Shown here: positions 35,302-41,948 of the stretch, piece after piece | Numbering within the stretch: position 1 is the first letter of the stretch | How the letters are laid out: each line of letters starts with the position of its first letter | NCBI GenBank assembly: GCA_015058845.1 | Contig: SVBO01000006.1 | Coordinates: forward strand, 1-43,455 | Direction: 5' to 3' | Length of the DNA: 43,455 nt | DNA from: Erysipelotrichaceae bacterium | GTDB lineage: Bacteria > Bacillota_I > Bacilli_A > Erysipelotrichales > Erysipelotrichaceae | Position numbers and translations under genes: made by a program | The notes under the pieces: generated by a model | The model's database searches: none | Seen by the model: only the letters and a program-made list of their open reading frames with translations | What the model was told of the DNA's origin: nothing

Positions 35302-35622
35302 ATGAATCAGAGAACAGAAGAACCTATGGTATTTGTATTTCCCAAAGAATGTGGCGCAGTAGAGATTGCAGAGATCAGAGCCCATATTGTTACGCAATTA
35401 GATCTACATCATCCAGTGAAAGTGATCTTTGATCTTAGACAATGTCAGTTCATCGATTCTAGTGCGATAGGGTTTATATTAGGTAGATATAAGCAACTAG
35501 ATACATGGAATGGTACTTTGCTTCTGTATGGAGTAAATGCGGGTGTTTCAAAGGTGTTACGGTTAAGTGGTCTATTCCATATTATGAAGATCATAGAAAG
35601 GGAGGAACATGAGGATGCATGA
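35302..35622 (+). CDS. spoIIAA: Anti-anti-sigma factor SpoIIAA
   Basis: SpoIIAA binds SpoIIAB to release sigma-F in the forespore, and its phosphorylation switches it off. The 106 residues form a STAS domain with the phosphorylation site in 'CQFIDSSAIGFILGRYK' (S53/S54, matching the Bacillus DSSG). The frame runs open further upstream, but GGAGGT eight bases before ATG 35302 and the family length fix this start. The end overlaps spoIIAB by eight bases. The order spoIIAA-spoIIAB-sigF is as in all endospore formers. Confidence 0.95.
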   Translation: MNQRTEEPMVFVFPKECGAVEIAEIRAHIVTQLDLHHPVKVIFDLRQCQFIDSSAIGFILGRYKQLDTWNGTLLLYGVNAGVSKVLRLSGLFHIMKIIEREEHEDA

Positions 35623-36040
35623 GGTAGAGATCAAGATGAATTCTGTGTTACAGAGTGAAGCTTTGTGTAGAGTGCTTGTATCAGCTTTCTTGTTACCTTA
35701 TGGGATCAGTGAAGAGGATCTGTTAGAGGTAAAGACGATCGTATCAGAAGGGGTATGTAATGCGATCTTTCATGGCTGTGATAGTGTGGAGGATCACTTT
35801 ATACTCTCTCTTAGATTAGAGGGGAATGAGTTATCTATTACGATCCAAGACTTTGGAAAGGGAATCGAAGACCTAGAACTAGCTAGAACACCTTTATATA
35901 CTACGAAAGCAGAGGAAGAGCGAAGTGGGCTTGGTTTCACGATCATGGAGACTTTCTCAGATGAGTTATGGGTAGAGAATCGCAAAGGACATGGTGTGAT
36001 CTTACATCTTCGAAAGGTATTGACCTTTCATGGAGAATAA
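35615..36040 (+). CDS. spoIIAB: Anti-sigma factor/kinase SpoIIAB
   Basis: SpoIIAB holds sigma-F and phosphorylates SpoIIAA. The 141 residues contain the GHKL ATPase boxes: N-box 'VSEGVCNAIFHG', G1 'IQDFGKGIEDLE' and G2 'EERSGLGFTIME'. Two start codons exist; GGGAGG at 35600-35605 is three bases from ATG 35609 but nine from ATG 35615, so 35615 is preferred. It overlaps sigF by 11 bases, supporting coupled translation and stoichiometric production with its target. Confidence 0.95.
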   Translation: MHEVEIKMNSVLQSEALCRVLVSAFLLPYGISEEDLLEVKTIVSEGVCNAIFHGCDSVEDHFILSLRLEGNELSITIQDFGKGIEDLELARTPLYTTKAEEERSGLGFTIMETFSDELWVENRKGHGVILHLRKVLTFHGE

Positions 36041-36740
36041 TCTAGATCTACTACGTGAGATCAAAGAGGGAAATGAGGCTGCGAAAGAGCAGTTTGTGAA
36101 AGATAATATGGGACTTGTGTATGCCATGGTCAAGCGATTTAAACCCTCTCTACAGCATAAGGAAGAGATCATTAGTGTAGGGATGTTAGGACTTGTAAAA
36201 GCCATGAATCAATTTGATCTAACGTATCAAGTTACTTTTTCTACCTATGCAGTACCGATCATTCTAGGAGAGATCAAGCGATATTTTCGAGATGAGGGAA
36301 GTCTACATGTAACAAGGAGTATCAAGGATAATTACATATACTTAATGAGAGAAAAAACTAAGTTAGAAGAAAGGGAACAGCGAGAGATCGATGTGTATGA
36401 GTTAGCAAAGATCTTACAAATGGATGTGTATGATGTGATCGAGGCATTTGAGGCAAATCAGTATGTTTCCTCCTTAGATGATACGATATCTAGTGAGGAG
36501 AATAGTAAGACGATCGCAGATATGATCTCTGTCAAGGAAGAATATGATCTAGTTTTACGTATGAGTATGCATGATGAGATCAAACGCTTAGCTCCCAGAG
36601 ATCAATTACTCTTACATTATCGTTATGAGTTAGATTACAATCAAAGTAAGATCGCAGAGATCTTCCATGTCTCGCAAGTACAGATCTCTAGGATGGAGAA
36701 GAGGATCTTGAAGGAATTACGTACTAGGATCATGGGATAG
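36030..36740 (+). CDS. sigF: RNA polymerase sigma-F factor
   Basis: This 236-residue sigma-70 group 3 factor drives early forespore genes. Region 2 reads 'LVKAMNQFDLTYQVTFSTYA' then 'PIILGEIKRYFRDEG'; region 3 is 'VTRSIKDNYIYLMREK' onward; region 4 is 'DQLLLHYRYELDYNQSKIAE' with the HTH in 'FHVSQVQISRMEKRIL'. The last position in the dacF-spoIIA cluster distinguishes it from the similar sigma-G. It overlaps spoIIAB by 11 bases. No terminator lies between it and the clpB promoter, so some readthrough into clpB is possible. Confidence 0.95.
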   Translation: MENNLDLLREIKEGNEAAKEQFVKDNMGLVYAMVKRFKPSLQHKEEIISVGMLGLVKAMNQFDLTYQVTFSTYAVPIILGEIKRYFRDEGSLHVTRSIKDNYIYLMREKTKLEEREQREIDVYELAKILQMDVYDVIEAFEANQYVSSLDDTISSEENSKTIADMISVKEEYDLVLRMSMHDEIKRLAPRDQLLLHYRYELDYNQSKIAEIFHVSQVQISRMEKRILKELRTRIMG

Positions 36741-36754
36741 TAATTATGTAAGAT

Positions 36755-36781
36755 TTAGCACTTTGTTGTTGACAGTGCTAA
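36755..36781 (+). promoter_or_regulatory. Upstream CIRCE operator of clpB
   Basis: TTAGCACTT (36755-36763), nine bases and CAGTGCTAA (36773-36781) match the CIRCE consensus TTAGCACTC-N9-GAGTGCTAA in all but the last base of the left arm and the first of the right arm. The right arm overlaps the -35 box. This is the HrcA binding site. Confidence 0.88.
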
Positions 36782-36796
36782 AATGTGTGCTATACT
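36769..36796 (+). promoter_or_regulatory. Sigma-A promoter of clpB
   Basis: A perfect TTGACA (36769-36774), a 16-base spacer and TATACT (36791-36796). The promoter is embedded between the two CIRCE elements. Confidence 0.85.
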
Positions 36797-36800
36797 ATAT

Positions 36801-36827
36801 TTAGCATTCGGAAACAGAGAGTGCTAA
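36801..36827 (+). promoter_or_regulatory. Downstream CIRCE operator of clpB
   Basis: TTAGCATTC (36801-36809), nine bases and GAGTGCTAA (36819-36827). Only one base differs from the CIRCE consensus. It covers the transcription start and lies just before the ribosome site. Confidence 0.93.
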
Positions 36828-36842
36828 AAAGGAGTGATGAGA

Positions 36843-39398
36843 ATGAATGAACAATTTAGTGTAGCTCTACAAGAGGTACTAAGTAAGGCCATGGCGAATG
36901 CTAAGAAGATGTATCATAGTGAGATCCGTGGGGTACATATTCTAAAGGCGATCGTTGAGGGAGATAACCCGATCACGAGTATTCTAAAGAAACAACGTGT
37001 AGATCTAAGAAAGCTTACTAAAGCGTTTAGCGAGGAATATAAGAAGTTACCGTATGTGAATACGACTAGTGAGCCACAAGTATCTTATGAGGTACGTAAT
37101 GGTCTATCTCGAGCACAGGAGTTTGCTGTGAAAGAGAATGAGAGTTTTGTGGGTATTGTAGCCATGTGGTTTGCTTTGTTCTATCAAAGAGATACGTATG
37201 AGAAGTATGCGAAGTATGTACCGATCGATGAGGAACAAATGTTACAGTTATACCATAAGATGAAGGGAGGAAAGAAAATGGATCGTGTTGAAGCAGAAAA
37301 TGAATTAAATGCATTGGAGAAATATGGAAGAGATCTAGTAGAAGATGTGAAGAATGGTAAGATCGATCCAGTGATCGGTAGAGATGATGAGATCAGACGT
37401 GTGATCCAGATCTTGTCTCGTAAGACTAAGAATAATCCTATTCTAATTGGTGAACCTGGCGTGGGTAAGACTGCGATCGTAGAAGGTATTGCATGGCGTA
37501 TTATGAATAAGGATGTGCCATTTGGATTACAGGATAAGAAACTAATTGAATTAGATATGGGGTCTCTTATTGCAGGGGCTAAGTATCGTGGTGAGTTTGA
37601 AGAGCGTTTAAAGGCTGTTTTAAAGGAAGTAGAAGAGGCTGATGGAGATATTATCTTATTCATTGATGAGATCCATAACTTAGTAGGAGCTGGTAAGACT
37701 GAGGGTAGTATGGATGCTGCTAACTTATTAAAACCAATGTTAGCTAGAGGTTTATTACGTTGTATTGGTGCTACGACATTCAATGAATATCGTTTATATA
37801 TTGAGAAAGATAAGGCATTAGAGAGAAGATTCCAACAAGTGAAGGTAGATGAACCTACTGTTGAAGATACGATCTCTATTCTACGTGGTCTAAAGGATCG
37901 ATTCGAGACACATCATGGGGTACAGATCTTAGATGAGGCGATCATTGCTGCTGCTAATTTATCTTCTAGATATATTACTGATCGTTTCTTACCAGATAAG
38001 GCGATCGACTTAATCGATGAGGCATGTGCTTCTATTCGCGTACAGATCGATTCTAAGCCAGAGCAATTAGATCAAATTGAACGTAAGATCATGCAAGCTC
38101 AGATCGAGGAAATGGCTTTAAAGAAAGAAGAAGATGCGAAGACACAAGAGAGATTAAGAGAGCTTGAGAAGGATCTAGAGGATTGGAAAGCAGAAAAGGA
38201 TTCTTTAGAGAAAGTTTGGTTGAAAGAGAAGCAAACTTTGGAAGAACAAGTGAATATTAAGGCTGAATTAGAGGATGCGAAGTTAGCCTTAACGAATGCT
38301 CAAAATGCAGCTAGATATGAGGAAGCAGCTAAGTTACAATATGCTACTATTCCATCTCTTGAGGCTAAACTAGCGACACTACAAGAGGAAGCTAAGAGTA
38401 AGCAATTACTACGTGAGATCGTAGATGAAGAGATGATCGCTAGTATTATTTCTAAATGGACTGGTATTGAGGTCAGTCGATTGATGAGTTCTCAACGTCA
38501 GAAGTTACTACAATTACAAAGTGAATTAGAGAAACGTGTGAAGGGTCAGGATAGGGCTTTAGAGGTAGTGAGTAATGCGATCTTAAGAAGTAAGGCTCAT
38601 ATTCAAGATCATCACAGACCAATAGGATCATTTATGTTCTTAGGACCTACTGGTGTAGGTAAGACTGAGGTGGCTAAGGCTTTAGCTGAACAGTTATTTG
38701 ATAGTGAGGCTAAGATGGTCCGTATTGATATGAGTGAGTATATGGAGAAACATAGTGTATCTAGATTGATCGGTGCTCCTCCAGGATATGTTGGATTTGA
38801 AGAAGGTGGTCAGTTAACTGAGGCTGTGAAGCGTAAACCATATTCTATTGTATTACTAGATGAGATAGAGAAAGCTCATCCAGATGTATTCAATGTATTG
38901 TTACAGATCTTAGATGATGGTCGTATTACGGATAGTAAGGGTGTTACTGTAGACTTTACGAATACTATTCTATTAATGACTAGTAATCTAGGGGCAAGTA
39001 GGGTAGTAGGTATTGAGAATGCTGAGGAAGCTGAGAAGGTATATCAACAAGCATTAGTACAACATTTCAAACCAGAGTTCTTGAATCGTATTGATGAGAT
39101 CGTGGTATTCCAATCATTGAGTATGGAGTCTATGAAGAAGATCGCTAAGAAGTTTGTAGATGAGTTAGTGGATAGACTAGAGGAACAGAATATTCATTTC
39201 CATGTGTCTGATGAAGTGTATAGTAAGATCGTGGAAGAGGGTAGTGATGTGGCGTATGGGGCTAGACCTATGCGTAGGTATATTCAAAGGAATATTGAGA
39301 ATCCTTTAGCGGTTCGTATTCTTGAGGTGAATAAGGCTAGTAATGAGGATCTTGATGTGTATTTAGATGTTGTGGATGGTGAGTTTGTGGTTAGGTAA
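36843..39398 (+). CDS. clpB: ATP-dependent disaggregase ClpB
   Basis: ClpB resolubilises aggregates with DnaK. The 851-residue product has an N-domain (about 1-140), AAA1 with Walker A 'GEPGVGKTA' (about 207) and 'LFIDEIHNLVGAG' (about 276), a long ClpB-type middle coiled coil (about 400-520, Glu/Lys-rich), and AAA2 with 'GPTGVGKTEVAKAL' (about 604) and 'VLLDEIEKAHPDV'. 'GAPPGYVGFEEGG' is also present. The long middle domain favours ClpB over ClpC. The start at 36843 gives AAAGGAG eight bases of spacing; ATG 36837 and GTG 36834 are too close. Two CIRCE sites put it under HrcA. A diverged copy of its 3' end lies at 41748. Confidence 0.95.
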   Translation: MNEQFSVALQEVLSKAMANAKKMYHSEIRGVHILKAIVEGDNPITSILKKQRVDLRKLTKAFSEEYKKLPYVNTTSEPQVSYEVRNGLSRAQEFAVKENESFVGIVAMWFALFYQRDTYEKYAKYVPIDEEQMLQLYHKMKGGKKMDRVEAENELNALEKYGRDLVEDVKNGKIDPVIGRDDEIRRVIQILSRKTKNNPILIGEPGVGKTAIVEGIAWRIMNKDVPFGLQDKKLIELDMGSLIAGAKYRGEFEERLKAVLKEVEEADGDIILFIDEIHNLVGAGKTEGSMDAANLLKPMLARGLLRCIGATTFNEYRLYIEKDKALERRFQQVKVDEPTVEDTISILRGLKDRFETHHGVQILDEAIIAAANLSSRYITDRFLPDKAIDLIDEACASIRVQIDSKPEQLDQIERKIMQAQIEEMALKKEEDAKTQERLRELEKDLEDWKAEKDSLEKVWLKEKQTLEEQVNIKAELEDAKLALTNAQNAARYEEAAKLQYATIPSLEAKLATLQEEAKSKQLLREIVDEEMIASIISKWTGIEVSRLMSSQRQKLLQLQSELEKRVKGQDRALEVVSNAILRSKAHIQDHHRPIGSFMFLGPTGVGKTEVAKALAEQLFDSEAKMVRIDMSEYMEKHSVSRLIGAPPGYVGFEEGGQLTEAVKRKPYSIVLLDEIEKAHPDVFNVLLQILDDGRITDSKGVTVDFTNTILLMTSNLGASRVVGIENAEEAEKVYQQALVQHFKPEFLNRIDEIVVFQSLSMESMKKIAKKFVDELVDRLEEQNIHFHVSDEVYSKIVEEGSDVAYGARPMRRYIQRNIENPLAVRILEVNKASNEDLDVYLDVVDGEFVVR

Positions 39399-39404
39399 TG
39401 AGAG

Positions 39405-39434
39405 AAAGTCACTATGAGAATAGTGGCTTTTTTG
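39405..39434 (+). terminator. Rho-independent terminator after clpB
   Basis: AAAGTCACTA (39405-39414), loop TGAGAA and TAGTGGCTTT (39421-39430) form ten pairs (one G.T), followed by a T run. A copy with a compensating base-pair change lies at 41792-41817. Confidence 0.9.
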
Positions 39435-39487
39435 TTTGGTGGAAGTGAACAAAAATGAGAAATTGCAATTTAATTTTACTTTCTTTA

Positions 39488-39501
39488 AATTTTGTTCAAA
39501 A
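39488..39501 (+). promoter_or_regulatory. Shared regulatory box upstream of the peptide gene
   Basis: AATTTTGTTCAAAA (39488-39501) is identical over 14 bases to 41092-41105. It contains the inverted repeat TTTTG-TT-CAAAA. It sits three bases before a weak -35 (TTTTAT, 39505-39510) followed, at 16 bases, by TAGAAT (39527-39532). A reverse-orientation TGAACAAAA lies at 39446-39454. It is a candidate binding site for the TPR regulator, in an activator position. Confidence 0.55.
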
Positions 39502-39560
39502 ATATTTTATTATAGAGAATATGTACTAGAATATATATTAATAATTAGGAGGGAAAGAGT

Positions 39561-39704
39561 ATGAAGAAAATAGTAACTGCATGTTTTATTATTGCTTTAT
39601 TATTTTTTTGCTTTTTTGGTGGTCGTACACCAAATCCAAATCCTGGATGTGGATATGGTACTTATGGAATTCCATGTAATAAGCCAGGATGTAATGAAGC
39701 GTAG
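39561..39704 (+). CDS. Secreted 47-residue Cys/Pro/Gly-rich peptide (pheromone candidate)
   Basis: This small gene has AGGAGGG about seven bases before ATG 39561. The N-terminus is 'MKKIVTACFIIALLFF', a signal-peptide-like basic start plus hydrophobic core, followed by a 'GGRTPNPNPG' turn-rich stretch. The C-terminal part 'CGYGTYGIPCNKPGCNEA' has three Cys (C30, C39, C44). It is not a known family to me. It lies directly upstream of a regulator with TPR/HTH architecture, the usual place for RRNPP signalling peptides, although a mature length of about 25 with three Cys is unlike typical 5-10 residue RRNPP signals; a bacteriocin or an Agr-like cyclic peptide is possible. Confidence 0.65.
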   Translation: MKKIVTACFIIALLFFCFFGGRTPNPNPGCGYGTYGIPCNKPGCNEA

Positions 39705-39795
39705 TATTGATTTGCGAATTGACTAGAACTATTAGTAAGAAAATACTATAATATTTCTTGTATATTATATTTGTTATTGAGTAGGTGGATTAGAA

Positions 39796-41061
39796 ATGGA
39801 TATTGAACATAAAAAGATATATGGAAATCTAATAGAGCATTATAGAGAAGAATATCAACAAAAGTATGGTTCCGATCAATGGGGAATAGAGCAATTCTTA
39901 CATATTAAAGGAAAATATGAACGTATATGCTCAAGGACTACATATTATCATATGCGAACTGATAGAACTGTAAATGAGCAAATATATATAGATCTAATTA
40001 GAAATCTAGGTCTAAAATACAAAGAGTTTCCAATGATTGATAGTGCATTGGAAGGAGTATTTTTAGAATTACATAGTTCTGTTTTAAAAATGGAAAATGA
40101 CAAACTACTTAGATTAAGGGAACATATTAATAGTTTATTTGCTGAAGCCAGAAAATATTTTTATTATAATGATGTATATAAATTGCTTATTTTTTTAATA
40201 GAACTACACACTGATAGACTACGTGATTATTCTTTAGAAGAAAGAGAACATCTATCTAATGTATCGTTTATTCTTACCAATTTTGATTATAATTTAATTC
40301 TTTATAGCCAATTGGTACATATAGTAAACTATACAAAGAATTATCGACACTTAGATATACTTTTTAGTGAATTACCTTTACTGGATGATACTTCAGATCC
40401 ATTAATTTTATATTGTCTTTTGTATAAATATTACAATACTAATCAATTAGAACTCGGTAATCAAGTACTTAATAAGATTTATAGTATAGTACCAGAAAGT
40501 AATACTCGCTTTTTATTTAGAGTGAAGTTACAAGAGTTATTCTATGTCTATAATTTTGATTCTAGTAGAGCAGATAGTTCTTATCAAGAAGCATATAAGT
40601 ATATAAAACAACATTCTGAAATACCTAGACGTTTATTAAAGAGTTTTCATTACAATTATGCAATGCATCTATTCTCTAATTATAGATATGAAGATGCAAT
40701 CAATACTTTTGAAGAATATTTCAAAGTGACAGATACATTTAATGTGTATGCTGAGAGTAATTATGCAATGTGTCATGTATTAGCTAAGAAAAAGATAAAG
40801 AGAGAATATGATCTAGATAGTTTGGATGACTCTAATGTATGGCCATGTATTTTGAAGTATTGTGTACTAAAGGAAAATAACGATATAGAAGAACTATTTG
40901 GTATAATGGAAAAAGAGATAATACCAAACTGTTTTAAAGATCTACCACCTATTTTGTTAGAATTTGTTCAAAAGGAAACTTTATGGTTAACTGAAGTGAC
41001 TAAGAAATATAAGATATTAAAGTCACTTAATATTAAATTGATCGATAATTTAACAAAATAA
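39796..41061 (+). CDS. TPR-rich regulator, RRNPP-like
   Basis: This 421-residue cytoplasmic protein is all-helical. Residues about 1-75 resemble a degenerate HTH with the pattern 'YGNLIEHYREEY', 'QFLHIKGKYERICSRTTYY', 'IYIDLIRNLGLKYKEF', as at the N-terminus of Rgg/PlcR-type proteins. The rest is TPR-like, clearest in 'LLKSFHYNYAMHLFSNYRYE' and 'DAINTFEEYFKVTDTFNVYA'. It belongs, by architecture, to peptide-responsive regulators. GTAGGTGG lies about seven bases before the ATG. Ile codons are mostly ATT/ATA, unlike core genes. Between peptide and regulator, a TAGTA/TACTA hairpin (39733-39748) may attenuate. Confidence 0.7.
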   Translation: MDIEHKKIYGNLIEHYREEYQQKYGSDQWGIEQFLHIKGKYERICSRTTYYHMRTDRTVNEQIYIDLIRNLGLKYKEFPMIDSALEGVFLELHSSVLKMENDKLLRLREHINSLFAEARKYFYYNDVYKLLIFLIELHTDRLRDYSLEEREHLSNVSFILTNFDYNLILYSQLVHIVNYTKNYRHLDILFSELPLLDDTSDPLILYCLLYKYYNTNQLELGNQVLNKIYSIVPESNTRFLFRVKLQELFYVYNFDSSRADSSYQEAYKYIKQHSEIPRRLLKSFHYNYAMHLFSNYRYEDAINTFEEYFKVTDTFNVYAESNYAMCHVLAKKKIKREYDLDSLDDSNVWPCILKYCVLKENNDIEELFGIMEKEIIPNCFKDLPPILLEFVQKETLWLTEVTKKYKILKSLNIKLIDNLTK

Positions 41062-41091
41062 GTATTTTAATAAATAAAAAACGGTGTTTGT

Positions 41092-41105
41092 AATTTTGTT
41101 CAAAA
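41092..41105 (+). promoter_or_regulatory. Shared regulatory box upstream of the membrane gene
   Basis: The same 14 bases as at 39488-39501, three bases before the -35 of the promoter at 41109. Its centre is about 44 bases upstream of the predicted start, as in the peptide promoter. Flanking sequence differs, so it is not part of a longer repeat. Confidence 0.55.
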
Positions 41106-41108
41106 CAA

Positions 41109-41137
41109 TTGCAGATATCGTTTTCTTTATATATAAT
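41109..41137 (+). promoter_or_regulatory. Promoter of the cassette membrane gene
   Basis: TTGCAG (41109-41114), a 17-base spacer and TATAAT (41132-41137). The downstream 20 bases resemble those after the promoter at 41858 (both contain CTTGAAATAGAAA). Confidence 0.7.
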
Positions 41138-41171
41138 TTACTTGAAATAGAAAGGAAGAAGTTTATGAAAT

Positions 41172-41714
41172 ATGAATAATAACCTATATTTAGCTTTATC
41201 GATTGCTGAAGTAGTATTAATTGTTATGCTTTTATTAGGTGTAATAAAGAAAAAGAAATTTTTGGTTACTTCATCTCTAATAATTAAAATTCTCATTCAT
41301 GGTTTGGTAAGTACAGATATCTTTATTGTAATGAATAGTCCGCTTTTGTATAAAAGTTTTATTACATTTATGTTATTAATTATTAAACAACTGGTTTATA
41401 TTGTGATAATAGTATTAGTTATTTACATGCATCAAAGAATGAAATTTCGCAATGCTTTTATTCTTATGATCACACTATTATGTGTAGATTTGGTATCAGT
41501 TACGATTTTTTATCCACAATTTATTAACTTATATAGTTCAATAAGTGGTAATAATTATCTAACAACAAGTCAATCACTTTGGTTATTATCAAGTGCTGTT
41601 ACCGCTCCTTTCAATAGTATTAGTTATAGATTTACATTTACTATTACTGAAGTTATACTATTTGGAATTCAATGGCTTAAGTTTCAAAAAGAAAATAGTT
41701 TTGCGAATACATAA
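41172..41714 (+). CDS. Multi-pass membrane protein of the cassette
   Basis: This 180-residue protein has five or six hydrophobic helices (about 5-25, 30-55, 60-85, 95-115 and 135-175) and basic cytoplasmic loops ('IKKKKF', 'MHQRMKF'), fitting an inner-membrane protein. No family is recognised. The same box in front of its promoter and of the peptide gene suggests co-regulation. It could export, process or sense the peptide, or give immunity if the peptide is a bacteriocin; none can be chosen from sequence. ATG 41172 is used; ATG 41165 gives only a four-codon frame. The codon style is AT-rich like the regulator. Confidence 0.7.
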   Translation: MNNNLYLALSIAEVVLIVMLLLGVIKKKKFLVTSSLIIKILIHGLVSTDIFIVMNSPLLYKSFITFMLLIIKQLVYIVIIVLVIYMHQRMKFRNAFILMITLLCVDLVSVTIFYPQFINLYSSISGNNYLTTSQSLWLLSSAVTAPFNSISYRFTFTITEVILFGIQWLKFQKENSFANT

Positions 41715-41747
41715 CGGATTTACTTCGTGATCAATTATCAATGACTT

Positions 41748-41786
41748 TACTTGGATGTAGTAGATAATGAATTTGTAGTTAGGTAG
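41748..41786 (+). pseudogene. Remnant of a second clpB 3' end
   Basis: Thirteen codons read YLDVVDNEFVVR-stop, against YLDVVDGEFVVR-stop at the end of the intact clpB. Most nucleotide differences are at third positions, and 11 of 12 residues agree, so this is the tail of a different clpB allele rather than a recent copy. Upstream sequence loses homology after a few more bases. No start or other ClpB domain is present, so it is a fragment. Confidence 0.8.
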
Positions 41787-41791
41787 GTATA

Positions 41792-41820
41792 AGAGTCACT
41801 ATGAGAATAGTGGCTCTTTA
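41792..41820 (+). terminator. Copy of the clpB terminator
   Basis: AGAGTCACTA (41792-41801), loop TGAGAA and TAGTGGCTCT (41808-41817). Compared with the clpB terminator, one A-T pair has become G-C on both arms, so pairing is preserved. It would end the membrane-gene transcript. Confidence 0.88.
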
Positions 41821-41857
41821 TTAGTTTAAGTAAATGAATATACATAGTATATGTAAA

Positions 41858-41887
41858 TTGCAATAGAATAAGGAAATATGTTATAAT
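41858..41887 (+). promoter_or_regulatory. Promoter of the lipoprotein unit
   Basis: TTGCAA (41858-41863), an 18-base spacer and TATAAT (41882-41887). The 20 bases after the -10 are similar to those after the promoter at 41109, including CTTGAAATAGAAA, indicating shared ancestry. Confidence 0.7.
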
Positions 41888-41912
41888 TCGCTTGAAATAG
41901 AAAAAAAGAAAT

Positions 41913-41948
41913 ATGAAAAATGCTATACTAAAGTTGGTGATGTTATGA
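41913..41948 (+). CDS. Short leader peptide overlapping the lipoprotein start
   Basis: ATG 41913 opens an 11-codon frame MKNAILKLVML whose stop TGA overlaps the lipoprotein ATG at 41945 in ATGA. AAAAAAAGAA precedes it at usual distance but is a poor ribosome site. It may couple translation of the lipoprotein. Evidence is positional only. Confidence 0.3.
   Translation: MKNAILKLVML

Larger units (their letters stand above)
39360..41820 (+). other. Cassette bracketed by the clpB 3' end and a diverged copy
   Basis: The last 13 codons of clpB and its terminator (39360-39430) reappear as a diverged copy at 41748-41817. Between them lie a peptide gene, a TPR regulator and a membrane protein, in AT-rich DNA. 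GATC occurs 8 times in about 2.3 kb here but 13 times in 600 bases of clpB. This is the pattern of DNA inserted at a gene's 3' end. No integrase or transposase gene is present, so the mechanism is unknown. Confidence 0.7.

Noticed and set aside
41165-41179. Four-codon frame (MKYE) before the membrane gene as a leader peptide
   Set aside because: Too short to support, and no arrangement links its stop to the next start apart from proximity.
39400-41830. Transposon or integrase-driven element
   Set aside because: No transposase, recombinase or terminal inverted repeats were found; only the clpB-tail direct repeat supports insertion.
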